DNA of 64,000 bases from Promethearchaeota archaeon (GCA_019057775.1 JAHLWT010000260.1:1-64000); one strand, 5' to 3'. Numbered from the stretch's first letter, positions 19,561 through 29,357 are shown. Translations and numbers: made by a program. The notes: generated by a model not told the origin, from the sequence alone.

Positions 19561-19662
19561 TTGTTTAATAATTGTAAGATAAATTATTAAAAGAATGAGC
19601 AAGAACATTTATTTTAACTATTACTAATAATATCTATAATTGAAAGGGAATCTTTAGAAATC

Positions 19663-21333
19663 ATGTTAAGGAAACGCTATCAGCTGAATTGGACGTTTGA
19701 ATGCCCCGATGCGGTGTTAACTTGTTCTATTCTAAAATGTAATGATACCAATTATTACGTATTTGGAGGGCATGATAAAACACTCTATCTTATGGATGAA
19801 AAAAATAATATCATTGATGATAGGGTTTTTGATGGATGGGTTCGGTGTAGTTATCCTATTGATCTTGATGGAGATGGCTGTGATGAGATCTTGGTCGGAG
19901 CTGGTGATGGTAATTTCATGGTCTTAAAATTGAATATCGAAAAGAAAAAGCTAGTAGGGGTAATGCGATATAGGTCCTCTAAGAAGATAGATTGCTGTAC
20001 TGCAGGTGATTTCACTCGAAATGGTAATAATGAGCTTATTTTTGGAAGTGAGGATAAAACTCTTAAAATTTTTGATGATATTAAAGCTAAGGAACCAAAA
20101 TATATTCTTTATTATGATTCATGGGTTACTGCCTGCTGTTTAGGTATTATAAAATTGCGAGATAATAAAATCCCTATATATGGATTATTAGTTGGAACCA
20201 AAAATGGTTTAGTTCAATTAATACAATATGGAGATCAAATGCCAGATATTATATGGCAACATAATTTTAATGCGCAGATTAATGATATTAAGGTTGGGGA
20301 TGTATCAAACGATGGGTTTAATGAAATTATTTTAAGTACTGATGATGCGATTATAAAAATTCTGAATAGCGAAGGAGAAATTATGAATGAGATCAACACC
20401 GAAGAAGGACGTCCAATTTCATTATTAATTGAAGATGTAGATGGAGATAATGCTAAAGAAATAGTAGCAGGGTGTGCAGATGGTAATCTAAAAGTCTTCC
20501 ATAACCCTACTTTAAATGCTTATGATTTTGAATTAAAATGGAAGACCAAAGTATCAGCATCTATTAAAAATGTATGTTCCTGTTCTGAGAGTTATGGGAA
20601 TTCATTAAATATAATTTTCGGCGGTTATGATCGTACTATTAGAAATGTTTCTGATTTTGAATGGGGCCAAAAAGAAACACTTGAGATTCCTGAACAAATA
20701 ACGTTACCTGAGATAGGAACTGACAAAGAGGAACAACTACTTGAGGAGTTAACTAAAATAGAACCTGTCCCTACTAACATAAGAGAACACATTTTCAATA
20801 TTTTGCAGAAAAAGGGAGTATTAACAGATTTAGCTAAGGAATTAAAAGAGCTAGGTTATACTCCAGATGAAGTACGAGATGAGTTAGAAGTTTTAAAGAC
20901 ACAAAAGTCAGTTATTTATGAAAAAGTTACTTACCCTGTATGGAGTGCTCCCGGAGAAGAAGAAGTTCTGAAAGAAATTCCTGAAAAGGTTAAAATAGAG
21001 ACTAAGACTGAGGAAAAGCCAAAAATCGTAGCACAAGCCATGGTAATAGAAGAATCTGTCAAGACTGATAAAGAAAAATTACACGCAGCTCTCGCAAGCG
21101 AACCCAAAGAAGCAGAACCAGAAGAAAAAATTAGTGTAGGTGGTTCGATGGAAGATATTATAGTAGAATACTTAACTCAAAAGAAAATCGTAGCAACTAA
21201 GGCTCTTTTTGTTAATGATATTAAGGCAAAAGGTTTCGGTCAGAAAGAAGTTGAAAAAACTATTAATATCCTTAAAGTACAAGGAAAAATCAAGTATTCG
21301 CGAGCGGCTCCAAAAGGATGGAGTTTAGGCTAA
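19663..21333 (+). CDS. FG-GAP-like beta-propeller protein with C-terminal winged helices
   Basis: A protein of 556 residues. Residues ~1-345 form repeated propeller blades with FG-GAP/Ca-loop-like motifs (DLDGDGCDEILVGAGDG, DVSNDGFNEIILST, DVDGDNAKEIVAGCADG). Residues ~360-430 look like a first winged-helix-like unit ending KSVIYEKVTYPVW. A charged linker follows. Residues ~500-556 form a second winged helix (EDIIVEYLTQKK to KGWSLG). There is no signal peptide. Related FG-GAP-like propellers occur in eukaryotic trafficking and signalling proteins such as BBS subunits and ITFG2; any link is speculative. The 3' end overlaps the convergent longin-like gene by 9 bases. The function is not known. 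Confidence 0.78.
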   Translation: MLRKRYQLNWTFECPDAVLTCSILKCNDTNYYVFGGHDKTLYLMDEKNNIIDDRVFDGWVRCSYPIDLDGDGCDEILVGAGDGNFMVLKLNIEKKKLVGVMRYRSSKKIDCCTAGDFTRNGNNELIFGSEDKTLKIFDDIKAKEPKYILYYDSWVTACCLGIIKLRDNKIPIYGLLVGTKNGLVQLIQYGDQMPDIIWQHNFNAQINDIKVGDVSNDGFNEIILSTDDAIIKILNSEGEIMNEINTEEGRPISLLIEDVDGDNAKEIVAGCADGNLKVFHNPTLNAYDFELKWKTKVSASIKNVCSCSESYGNSLNIIFGGYDRTIRNVSDFEWGQKETLEIPEQITLPEIGTDKEEQLLEELTKIEPVPTNIREHIFNILQKKGVLTDLAKELKELGYTPDEVRDELEVLKTQKSVIYEKVTYPVWSAPGEEEVLKEIPEKVKIETKTEEKPKIVAQAMVIEESVKTDKEKLHAALASEPKEAEPEEKISVGGSMEDIIVEYLTQKKIVATKALFVNDIKAKGFGQKEVEKTINILKVQGKIKYSRAAPKGWSLG

Positions 21334-21777
21334 GGTATAATCTTTTTTCGTCAAAAATTTTCGAATAACCTCTTCAAATGGCTCAAATTGATTTAATTCT
21401 GAGAAATTTACCCCATTAAATCTCTGAATGAACAGTTGCAGCATAGGTTCTACTTTTCCAAAGAACTTCTTTACAAGTTTATCTGATTTCTTTTTTGACT
21501 TATCTACTAAACCGTATAAAATTATGGTTTCTTTAACATTATTATCTTCAGATTGAATTTCATCTAATTTAAAAATAAATAGAATATTTCCTGACTCTAA
21601 ATATTCAAGAGAAGTTTTATTGAAAGCGGTTTCAGTAAATGCATTTATTGCTGAGATGAATGCTCCCCTAAGATCCTGGTTTATCCCGCTTTTTGCCAGA
21701 TTTGGTAACTCTTTTAACGTACATGTGACAAGGACAAATCCCCGGAAAACAAGACCTATTTCATAAACTTCCTTCAA
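21325..21777 (-). CDS. Probable longin-domain protein
   Basis: A small protein of 150 residues starting at TTG. The layout fits a longin/roadblock-superfamily fold: an N-terminal hairpin (YEIGLVFRGFVLVTC), a helix (LRGAFISAINAFTETAF), strands (YLESGNILFIFKL, ETIILYGLVDK), then long helices with a KFFGKVEPMLQLF segment that recalls longin domains. Asgard archaea encode many such proteins, and in eukaryotes longins serve SNAREs, adaptor subunits and GTPase regulators. No small GTPase adjoins it; one lies at 51869. It converges on the propeller gene with a 9-base overlap. The assignment is by pattern and moderately sure. Confidence 0.6.
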   Translation of the reverse strand: MKEVYEIGLVFRGFVLVTCTLKELPNLAKSGINQDLRGAFISAINAFTETAFNKTSLEYLESGNILFIFKLDEIQSEDNNVKETIILYGLVDKSKKKSDKLVKKFFGKVEPMLQLFIQRFNGVNFSELNQFEPFEEVIRKFLTKKDYTLA

Positions 21778-21945
21778 ATTAAATCAAAAAAAATAATTCA
21801 TTGCCTATAGAAATTAAAAAGAGTTCTCATATTTAATTTTAGACAAATTCTTTATAACCCTTATATGAGTGAATTAAGAGTTAGTTTAAAGCTTGATTTT
21901 AAGGTGCTTTTAAATTATATTAATAAAATAAAATAAATAAAATAA

Positions 21946-23808
21946 TTATAAAATTCCAAGTTTTTCTAATTTTTCTTTAGTAGGCCATCCTGTCTCCCAG
22001 TCCCAACCACGTTTTTCATAATAGACTTTTAAGTTTTCTTCTAAATCAACAGCAATTCCAGCTGAACCTCCACTTTCTAAAGCTGTTGATACAATCTTTG
22101 GTAAATAATCATCTTCTCGTTTGCACCCTAGTTTACAAGAGATTAGTCTTTTTAGATTCGAAGCACGTTCTCCTATTTTGAACAAATTTCCACTACTTCC
22201 TAAAGATTGAATTCCAGTAGATGCTTTTAATAACCTTGCTAAAGCTGTGTCATTAAGATGAGTGAAATTACAAATTACAGCAGAATCGTAAATATTTGTT
22301 AAATCTTGGTAAAACATTATAGCTTTTTCTCTTTTATTTACTGTAAATCTATCTTTTTTTCTAATTTTTTGGAATGAAGCGGCATCACCATCAATATTAT
22401 AGAAATCACCCTTATTATGGTTTGCTCCTGTACAACTTGTCATATAAGAAAGAGCTTGCCCAAGATATGCACGTGGATCATGCATTGGTATTTCTAAACC
22501 TTTAACATGAGCAGCTAATTCGGGATCAACACCCAACTTTTCAGCCATTATTTTTACTCCCTCAGCTAATATGTTCCCAATTCCTTCTCTCCTAATAATT
22601 TGGTCTAATAATTTCAGAACAATTTTCTCATTTCCCCATCGAATTTCTTCAAGATTGATTTCATTTAGATATTTATTAATTTCATCCTTAGCAATGTTAT
22701 TCTCGACTAAATATATTAAAAATGAGATTGATACTCCACTAGAAATTGTATCTAGCCCTTCAAGATTACATGTATGGTGTGCTTTGATTATTGGTTTAAA
22801 ATTAAGGATGCCACACATTGGACCATAAGCAGCAGTTGTTTCGTATTCGGGACCATCCACTTCAGTCTCAATCCCATCGATTTCTACGAGAGTTTTTCTC
22901 CCACAACCAATAACACATCCTGCACAGGCATACTTTAAAACCACATATTGCTCTTTTAATGCTCGCCCTGTTAGATCCTCTGCTATAAATTCCGTGTTAG
23001 TAAAATAGTTTGCTGGAATATCTCCTATAACCATACCCATATCAGTGTATATTAAAGTTCCATAGTGAGAAAACATATTTGTTACAAAAGGGATCATTAC
23101 ATTTTCTGATGTAGTTTTTCCTTGATTTCGTAATTCCTCCTTATCGAAATATTCGATTGTTTGGCTTCCTTTGATCGCAATAGCTTTTAATTTCTTTTTA
23201 CCCATAAGTGCCCCCAATCCACACCTACCTGCGGCTCTTCCCTCATCATTAATTATTGCAGCATACTTTACTAAATTTTCACCTGCTTTTCCAATACAAG
23301 CAATCCTTAGTTTATCATCATCTAGAATCTCTCTAATTGACGTTATTGTTTCCCGTGTATTTTTTCCCCAAATATGTGTAGCATCTTTAATTTCGATTTC
23401 TCCATTATTAATTTGAATGAATTTAGGCTGTTCACTTTCACCCGTGATTACTATTGCATCAAATCCACTTCTCTTTAATGCAATCGGAAAAAAACCTCCT
23501 GAAGTTGCTTCACCCCAAATCCCTGTAAGAGGTGAAATCCCTGTAACACAATATCTACTACTAGAAGGTGTAGCAGTTCCTGTTAAAGGCCCTGTTGCAA
23601 AAATCAATGGGTTTTTACTTAACCATGGGTCTTTTTGCAAGGCTTGATAATCATCTTCAGTAAGTAAATCATATGTAAGCTTAGCTGAAAGCCCAGCTCC
23701 TCCTAAATAATCCTCAGCAATTTTCGGATCGAGATTCTTTACTTCTACGTCTAAAGAACTTAAATCAATATACGCTATTTTACCATTATATCCATATAGT
23801 TTATCCAT
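21946..23808 (-). CDS. Tungsten-dependent aldehyde:ferredoxin oxidoreductase family
   Basis: AOR-family enzyme of 620 residues, the usual family length. It oxidises aldehydes to carboxylic acids with ferredoxin (or the reverse) using a tungsto-bispterin cofactor and one [4Fe-4S] cluster. Cluster ligands appear as CAGCVIGC (about residues 296-303) with a fourth cysteine near residue 515 (SAVICNF). The N-terminus is typical (GYNGKIAYIDLSS, YLGGAGLSAKL). There is no signal peptide, so it acts in the cytoplasm. It is the second gene of an operon: the start follows the iron alcohol dehydrogenase stop by 12 bases, with a strong GGAGG site overlapping that stop. Together the pair could interconvert alcohol, aldehyde and acid. 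Which aldehyde is used is not deducible. Confidence 0.95.
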   Translation of the reverse strand: MDKLYGYNGKIAYIDLSSLDVEVKNLDPKIAEDYLGGAGLSAKLTYDLLTEDDYQALQKDPWLSKNPLIFATGPLTGTATPSSSRYCVTGISPLTGIWGEATSGGFFPIALKRSGFDAIVITGESEQPKFIQINNGEIEIKDATHIWGKNTRETITSIREILDDDKLRIACIGKAGENLVKYAAIINDEGRAAGRCGLGALMGKKKLKAIAIKGSQTIEYFDKEELRNQGKTTSENVMIPFVTNMFSHYGTLIYTDMGMVIGDIPANYFTNTEFIAEDLTGRALKEQYVVLKYACAGCVIGCGRKTLVEIDGIETEVDGPEYETTAAYGPMCGILNFKPIIKAHHTCNLEGLDTISSGVSISFLIYLVENNIAKDEINKYLNEINLEEIRWGNEKIVLKLLDQIIRREGIGNILAEGVKIMAEKLGVDPELAAHVKGLEIPMHDPRAYLGQALSYMTSCTGANHNKGDFYNIDGDAASFQKIRKKDRFTVNKREKAIMFYQDLTNIYDSAVICNFTHLNDTALARLLKASTGIQSLGSSGNLFKIGERASNLKRLISCKLGCKREDDYLPKIVSTALESGGSAGIAVDLEENLKVYYEKRGWDWETGWPTKEKLEKLGIL

Positions 23809-23820
23809 ATTCTTTTCCTC

Positions 23821-25143
23821 CTATTTATAAAATAAATCCATTAGATCTTCTAATTTATTTTCATATGCTATTTCTAATATCTTTCTATATTGTGGGGGAT
23901 TAATTCTACGAGTAGAGGATAATGTGCAATAATCATTAAAAGCGAAATCAACCATTTGATCTATTTGTTTTATATATTCTTCCTTTGAGATGTTGGGATT
24001 ATCAAGCTCTTGGATTGATAAAGGACAATTTACCTCGACCATGAAATTCCTTAAACTAACGAGTAAATCTCTCAATATTTCGGCTCTACCTCGATCCTGA
24101 ATTTTATTTCCAAATAGCTTCGTAAGATCAAAGAATCTGTTAGTGACTTTTGCTTGAAAAGCAATAGATGCACATAAAAATAATCCTACACATATCCCAT
24201 GATGAACGTGGAATAGAGCTCCAAACGAATGACCTAATGAATGTTCGATGCCACCAGATATGTTCCCAAAACCTATACCTGCGATGTAAGCTGCTATTTG
24301 CATTTTTTCACGGGCTTCCATATCGTTTCCTCTTTTAACAGAACGAGGTAAATATTTTAAAATCAGCTCAATTGCTTTCAAGTTATGCATATCTGTAAAT
24401 AATGTACTCATTGTAAGCATATAAGAACCCATTGAATGAGCAAGTGCGTCTATACCCGTTCCTGTGGTTAAATTAGGGGGCATAGTCTTTACAAAATCGG
24501 GATGAAGAATTACAAAATCTGGACAAAATTCATATAATACAACCTCCGTCTTCTTCGGTGGATCTCTATCTGTGTCTGTTACAACGGCTATAAATGTAGT
24601 TTCTGCCCCAGTTCCAGATGTTGTAGGTATAGCTGCTAATATTTTAACCCTTTTCCGGAGACCGGCGTAGTAGGGAGCACTCATATTGTTGATATTAATT
24701 TCTGGTTTTTCATAAAATAGTAGAATTAATTTTGCTGTATCCATAGCAGATCCTCCTCCAACAGCCAGAATTACTTTCGGATCGTATTCTTCACAAATTT
24801 TAGCCCCTTCATTTACTGTATACTTAGGAACGTCAGGAAGAACATTATCATAAAATTTACTATCTATATTACGTTTACTCAACCTGTTAGCAACTCTTTC
24901 CCCAAACTTGTGTAAATCCTTATCAACCACAATTAAAACACGCCTATCATCATCAGATAAATAGGCAGAGAGGTGATTAATAAAATCATTTAAACTATTA
25001 GTTCCAACAAAAGTAGTTTTTGGACTTACAATAGGTGAATGGTAACCCCTAAAAGCATTGGAACTTGCTTTGATATACATATCTTTAAGAGTGTCATTCT
25101 CATACCACGCAATATCTCTTCTTGACATTGGTTTTTCACACAT
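23821..25143 (-). CDS. Iron-containing alcohol dehydrogenase
   Basis: Group III (Fe-type) alcohol dehydrogenase of 440 residues. The NAD(P)-binding motif is GGGSAMDTAK and the following conserved motif is PTTSGTGAETT. Metal-ligand candidates are the aspartate and histidines in GIDALAHS and in the GIEHSLGHSFGALFHVHHG region. The family reduces aldehydes or ketones, or oxidises alcohols. The N-terminus carries ~20 extra residues (SRRDIAWYE). It is the first gene of the two-gene operon with AOR, which would remove or supply the aldehyde. A divergent promoter region separates it from the zinc-finger gene at 25416. Confidence 0.93.
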   Translation of the reverse strand: MCEKPMSRRDIAWYENDTLKDMYIKASSNAFRGYHSPIVSPKTTFVGTNSLNDFINHLSAYLSDDDRRVLIVVDKDLHKFGERVANRLSKRNIDSKFYDNVLPDVPKYTVNEGAKICEEYDPKVILAVGGGSAMDTAKLILLFYEKPEININNMSAPYYAGLRKRVKILAAIPTTSGTGAETTFIAVVTDTDRDPPKKTEVVLYEFCPDFVILHPDFVKTMPPNLTTGTGIDALAHSMGSYMLTMSTLFTDMHNLKAIELILKYLPRSVKRGNDMEAREKMQIAAYIAGIGFGNISGGIEHSLGHSFGALFHVHHGICVGLFLCASIAFQAKVTNRFFDLTKLFGNKIQDRGRAEILRDLLVSLRNFMVEVNCPLSIQELDNPNISKEEYIKQIDQMVDFAFNDYCTLSSTRRINPPQYRKILEIAYENKLEDLMDLFYK

Positions 25144-25415
25144 TCTTATTTTATTGAAATTATTAGAAGTTATAGATTATGCATAAAATATCGCTTAAAA
25201 TAATAATTAATATTTAGATTTGTTTAATACTCTTTTTACATTTCATACAAAAAAGAAGAAAATTCAAATTTCGTTTATAAAGGAAATATCAAAAATTATA
25301 AAATGGTTAATTAATAACCTTATCGAAATTAAAAATTATTTATATTAGGGTTAGTATATTACAATTATTCATTAAAAAAAAAATTAAAATTTCAATAAAT
25401 TTAGGGTTAATTAAG

Positions 25416-25664
25416 ATGTCTGAAGAAGAAGAATCTCGTTTTTGTCCTTATTGCGGAATAGCTCTCCACCATCCATACTGGCAGCATATACAAAAAGAAC
25501 ATCAAGAAAAATATACACAAAAGGAGACGTGGATCTCTTTATATGCAGATTACACCGGGCTTGGAATGGATGAGGCAACCTCTTTAATGGTCATTGGAGA
25601 ACTATTCAATGCCACTACAGAAGAAGTGAAAAGTTTCCTGAAAAATGCAGGGAAGTTAGAATAA
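25416..25664 (+). CDS. C2H2 zinc-finger mini-protein
   Basis: A protein of 82 residues. Residues 9-29 form a C2H2 finger: CPYCGIALHHPYW then QHIQKEH, with C-x2-C and paired histidines. The C-terminal ~38 residues look helical (MDEATSLMVIGELF, TEEVKSFLKNA). Small C2H2 proteins are common in archaea and may bind DNA, RNA or protein. The gene stands alone, divergent from the alcohol dehydrogenase operon. A second copy of the sequence encoding its C-terminal half follows immediately (25673-25786). Confidence 0.8.
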   Translation: MSEEEESRFCPYCGIALHHPYWQHIQKEHQEKYTQKETWISLYADYTGLGMDEATSLMVIGELFNATTEEVKSFLKNAGKLE

Positions 25665-25672
25665 AGAAACAA

Positions 25673-25786
25673 GATTATACTGGTTTAGGTATGGATGAGG
25701 CAACCTCTTTAATGGTCATTGGAGAATTATTCAATGCCACAAAGGAAGAAGTTAAATCATTTTTAAAAAATGCAAAGGTTATTTAA
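25673..25786 (+). pseudogene. Tandem-duplicated 3' half of the zinc-finger gene
   Basis: Reads as a near-copy of the C-terminal half of the preceding protein (DYTGLGMDEATSLMVIGELF, then NATKEEVKSFLKNAKVI, stop). The copies start 125 bases apart (25548 and 25673). Because 125 is not a multiple of three, the copy is in a different frame from the parent gene. It has no zinc finger; its only start would be the internal ATG at 25691. It is probably an untranslated duplication, though a 31-residue peptide is possible. Confidence 0.8.
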
Positions 25787-25811
25787 CAACTTTTTTTAAT
25801 CTTTATTTAAT

Positions 25812-27083
25812 CTAAAGATATGAGCCAAACAAACTTGCCTTTTTTGGAAACATGATTTCAATCAACAATTTTGATGAAATGTTTACTAGAGCATCCTTGA
25901 TGATGTAATTAATTTCATCAGTATTTCTGTCTCCCAGTAATAGTTTAAATAAAAGAGCTCCTGGAATGCTAAGATCTGTAATTTTAGGGTTCTGATACTC
26001 TTTTTCGATTTCAATATTCTTGATTTTTCCATTATCAAAATCTAATTCGATAGTATCAATATAATTACTAATTCTTATAACTTTGGTTAGTCCTTTAAAT
26101 TCAGAATGTTTTACTCTATTTTCAATTATTTTCTTTATTAAATTAAAAAATTTTTCCAAATTTGGAATTTTTACTTGCCACCCATATGTTGAAACAGGTG
26201 TCCCTCCTAAAGATATGATATATCTAAACACTGGTGAATGTTCACTGATACTAAGAGTGATGATATCGTTTTCATTATAGTTTCCCATAGTTTTAATGAA
26301 TTGAAGTAATGTGATCATTTCTCTTTTGTTTAAGTCTGGACTATAAATCTCATAATTTCGATTATCATAACTCAATCCAAAAGAAAAGTAATTTTTAGGC
26401 ACACCAGCCTTATCAAAAATATAAGTGGATCGGACTTCTGAGTTAAATTGATCCTTTAAATATTTAAACTTAAAACATTCCGGATCGAATCTATTAAAGA
26501 TGTAGAAGTTCCTATGGAATTGAGTATATTTTGATTCAATAAAGGGAATATCGTTAGAATTAGCTTTTCTAATGTTTATACTTTCATATTTCTTTTCGGG
26601 GATCTTTGAAGCTGGTATCGTTATTCTGTCATCGAGAGATGATACATATTCATAACCTAAAGTACGGTAGAAATATGGTATCCCTGTAATAACTGAAAGA
26701 ATATAGCTATTTTGGTTCATTATATTTTCATAAAGCTCGTTTAAAATTTTTATAAAACCTTTTCCCCTATATTGTTCAAGAGTTCCAACAAACTCCATTT
26801 CACATACGGGTAATATAATGTCTTCAATTTGCCATTCTAACGGAGCTAAACAGATAGAAGAAACCAGCTTATTTTCTTTATTGTCTTTGATATATAACCA
26901 TAAAGTCTCACTCTTTCGGGGATACCCTAAAAAAACCTGACGAATAAAAGTTCCTAATATCTCATCTTGATGAATTTCCATATTTAAATTAATGATAGCT
27001 TCTATTTCCTCTTCAGTATCTTCAGCAATATGAATACTGAAGCGATCATCAACTTTAGCGCAATATCCTTTTCCAAATTCCAT
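25812..27083 (-). CDS. Eis-like GNAT N-acetyltransferase
   Basis: A protein of 423 residues with the layout of Eis-type acetyltransferases: an N-terminal GNAT domain with an acetyl-CoA loop (EQYRGKGF, about residues 102-109) and GIPYFYRTLGYEY, a second GNAT-like half (about 165-300), and a C-terminal SCP2-like region (about 300-423). The family acetylates amines on small molecules or proteins; the substrate here is unknown. No signal peptide. It is transcribed alone, convergent with the zinc-finger gene. The ATG start directly gives an EFGKGYC N-terminus. Confidence 0.8.
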   Translation of the reverse strand: MEFGKGYCAKVDDRFSIHIAEDTEEEIEAIINLNMEIHQDEILGTFIRQVFLGYPRKSETLWLYIKDNKENKLVSSICLAPLEWQIEDIILPVCEMEFVGTLEQYRGKGFIKILNELYENIMNQNSYILSVITGIPYFYRTLGYEYVSSLDDRITIPASKIPEKKYESINIRKANSNDIPFIESKYTQFHRNFYIFNRFDPECFKFKYLKDQFNSEVRSTYIFDKAGVPKNYFSFGLSYDNRNYEIYSPDLNKREMITLLQFIKTMGNYNENDIITLSISEHSPVFRYIISLGGTPVSTYGWQVKIPNLEKFFNLIKKIIENRVKHSEFKGLTKVIRISNYIDTIELDFDNGKIKNIEIEKEYQNPKITDLSIPGALLFKLLLGDRNTDEINYIIKDALVNISSKLLIEIMFPKKASLFGSYL

Positions 27084-27370
27084 AACTTTGAAAATTTTTA
27101 ACTTTATTTCATTCTTTTTAAACCCTAAATCGCATTTATTTTGCTATCTTTTAATAATTTTGGCTATTATTAATTTAAAGAATAATCAAGAACAAGTTTT
27201 TTAAGCTCTGAAATTATATTGTAATTAATTTTAGAAAAAAATTTACCAATAAAAAAATTAAGTGAAATTAATCGGAATATATACCATAATTTAGTATAAT
27301 CAATTCTGTATAAAGTTTAAAATAAATAAAGAAATAGATTTGATTTAAATTTTAGCTAACATCCTCTAAT

Positions 27371-27661
27371 TTAGAATTCTTCTTCTTCCTCGTCTTCTTT
27401 CAAAAGACCTGATTGTTTAAGTAAATCTTCAACGCTATCCCTTGCTTTTATTACTTGCTCATTTTCTCCTAAATTGAGTTTTTCAATTACGTCATCACTA
27501 AATTCCATAAATTTCTTAATAGCCCCACTACTGAAATCTTTTACTTTTTCAGTGGTCTCCTCAATAAAATCTTTTCCAGATTCTCCAAAAACACTTCCTA
27601 CGAAATCTGCGAATGACTTATTCATCTTTTCAATGAAATTTTCTTTTTCATCATTACCCAT
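27371..27661 (-). CDS. Small acidic helical protein
   Basis: About 96 residues if started at the ATG giving MGNDEKENFIEKMN; the frame extends to 27718 but that upstream part (YKDYLTYHHSRY) looks non-coding. The protein is strongly charged and predicted helical, with amphipathic stretches (FADFVGSVFGESGKDFIEE) and a tail of five glutamates. No motif or membrane segment. The helical pattern recalls small stress or scaffold proteins, but I do not recognise the family. It is divergent from the transporter gene at 27889. Confidence 0.55.
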   Translation of the reverse strand: MGNDEKENFIEKMNKSFADFVGSVFGESGKDFIEETTEKVKDFSSGAIKKFMEFSDDVIEKLNLGENEQVIKARDSVEDLLKQSGLLKEDEEEEEF

Positions 27662-27875
27662 TTTGATATACCTTGAATGGTGGTAAGTTAAATAATCTTT
27701 ATAAATATTAAAATTCATATATTTTAAACCATAAAGAAAAACTAGATAAGAAAGGAAAAGAAATAAGTTCCTTTGATAATCGATACTAAAGGGAAAAATT
27801 ATAATTTTGAGGATATTTGCTAAAATTTAAATCAAGTAATCAAAATTGTAAAAGCATATTTATTATATAAAAAAT

Positions 27876-27880
27876 GAGGT
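27876..27880 (+). promoter_or_regulatory. Ribosome-binding site GAGGT for the transporter gene
   Basis: GAGGT lies eight bases before the ATG at 27889. A nearer ATG at 27881 hits a stop after three codons, so this site supports 27889 as the start. A TATA-like TTATATAA lies just upstream at 27863-27870. Confidence 0.5.
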
Positions 27881-27888
27881 ATGCTTAA

Positions 27889-29325
27889 ATGAAAAAGAAT
27901 ATGAATGTAGAAGGGAGCTCAAAACAGGTCGAATTTGAGGAACATGTTCCCCTTAAATCGAAATTTGGTGTTGGTTTTGCTAATATGGGAAGTTCATTTA
28001 TGTCCGCAATTGGATTAGGAACGATAGATGTGTATTACCTTAAAGTATACGGTGCAAATCCATCTCTCTTAGCTTTATCTTGGTTATTCTTCATAGTATG
28101 GAACATGATAAACGATCCCATCATCGGCATCCTTGAAGAAAGAACTAAAACAAGATGGGGTCGAAGAATCCCATATTTACGGTTTGGTGCCATCCCATAC
28201 ACTTTATCGTTCATTTTGGTATGGTTTCCATTTATGCAAGGAGAGTTTGGTCTTTTTTTCAATCATTTATTGATGTTGTTTATATTTGACACGTTTTTCA
28301 GCATGATAGGCTTAATTACATTTAGTTTGCCCGCTGAAATGGCAGTTACTGCCAAGGAAAGAACTAATATTACCTTATTTACTGTAGCTTTTGGAACCAT
28401 TGGAATGATATCTCGTTGGATTATAGAGCCTGTGTTTTTATCGGGTGATAATCCAAATCAACTCTTATTTCAAATCGTTGTTACAATATTTGGTATTATT
28501 TCTGGCCTGCTAATATTTTATAGCAGTTATCTAATTAAAGAAAGGCTCTACACGCAAAAAGAAGAAGCTTTTGGATTTGTTGAGAGCATCACTGAAACGC
28601 TAAAAAATAAACCATTTTTGATAATAGAAGTCGCTATTTTTTTCATGACTATCATGACTGAGATGCTATTCAACGGATTTATCTACTTGTTTGATTACGT
28701 TTTTGTATTTAGCGAACTTACAATTTTCTTTTTTATCCCCGCTCTAATTATTTTAATAGTGCTAGGAATTTGGGCGAATAGCAAGATTGGAACGTGGGGC
28801 CTCAAGAAAGTGATGATCTTAGGAGGTTTAATAGCATTGATTGGTTATGTCATGATATTTTTCATTGGATTGGCATTGAACTCAAAAATTCCGTTTGAAA
28901 TTGGTTCACTTGGGATAGCCTTCATCGGTTTGGGTTTACTAATGTTTATGGTGAATCAATCGCCACTCATGGGAGAGGCTATAGATAACGACGAGATTCG
29001 AACAGGTAAGAGAAGGGAAACCACGTATTCAGGAGTAAACGCTCTAATCACCAAACCCGCAGTTTCAATTGCTCACTCTTTATTATTAGGAGTAATTGGA
29101 CTATTCGGATATCAACAAGGCGTTAAGGTTTCAGATCAACCAGCGACTGTCGCCACGGGAGTTTTAATTGCGTTAACGATCGTACCTATTATATGCATCA
29201 TTATTGCTGTTATAGCATTATATTTTAACCCTCTTGAGGGGGAAGAATGGCAAGCGCAAAAACGACACTTACAAAAGATACACATGCAAAAAGAGAAAGA
29301 TTATCTGGAAGGATTAGAATGCTAA
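27889..29325 (+). CDS. GPH-family (MelB-like) cation symporter
   Basis: A polytopic membrane protein of 478 residues with about 12 membrane segments, belonging to the glycoside-pentoside-hexuronide:cation symporters of the MFS. The family loop motif is clear near residues 65-90 (NDPIIGILEERTKTRWGRR, IPYLRFG). A central charged loop follows segment 6 (KERLYTQKEEAFG), and a C-terminal cytoplasmic tail is charged. The substrate would be a sugar or other organic solute taken up with a cation, but cannot be named from sequence. It stands alone between divergent and convergent neighbours. Confidence 0.88.
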   Translation: MKKNMNVEGSSKQVEFEEHVPLKSKFGVGFANMGSSFMSAIGLGTIDVYYLKVYGANPSLLALSWLFFIVWNMINDPIIGILEERTKTRWGRRIPYLRFGAIPYTLSFILVWFPFMQGEFGLFFNHLLMLFIFDTFFSMIGLITFSLPAEMAVTAKERTNITLFTVAFGTIGMISRWIIEPVFLSGDNPNQLLFQIVVTIFGIISGLLIFYSSYLIKERLYTQKEEAFGFVESITETLKNKPFLIIEVAIFFMTIMTEMLFNGFIYLFDYVFVFSELTIFFFIPALIILIVLGIWANSKIGTWGLKKVMILGGLIALIGYVMIFFIGLALNSKIPFEIGSLGIAFIGLGLLMFMVNQSPLMGEAIDNDEIRTGKRRETTYSGVNALITKPAVSIAHSLLLGVIGLFGYQQGVKVSDQPATVATGVLIALTIVPIICIIIAVIALYFNPLEGEEWQAQKRHLQKIHMQKEKDYLEGLEC

Positions 29326-29357
29326 GAAATTTCTGAACTTGTAATTTTATTATCACT

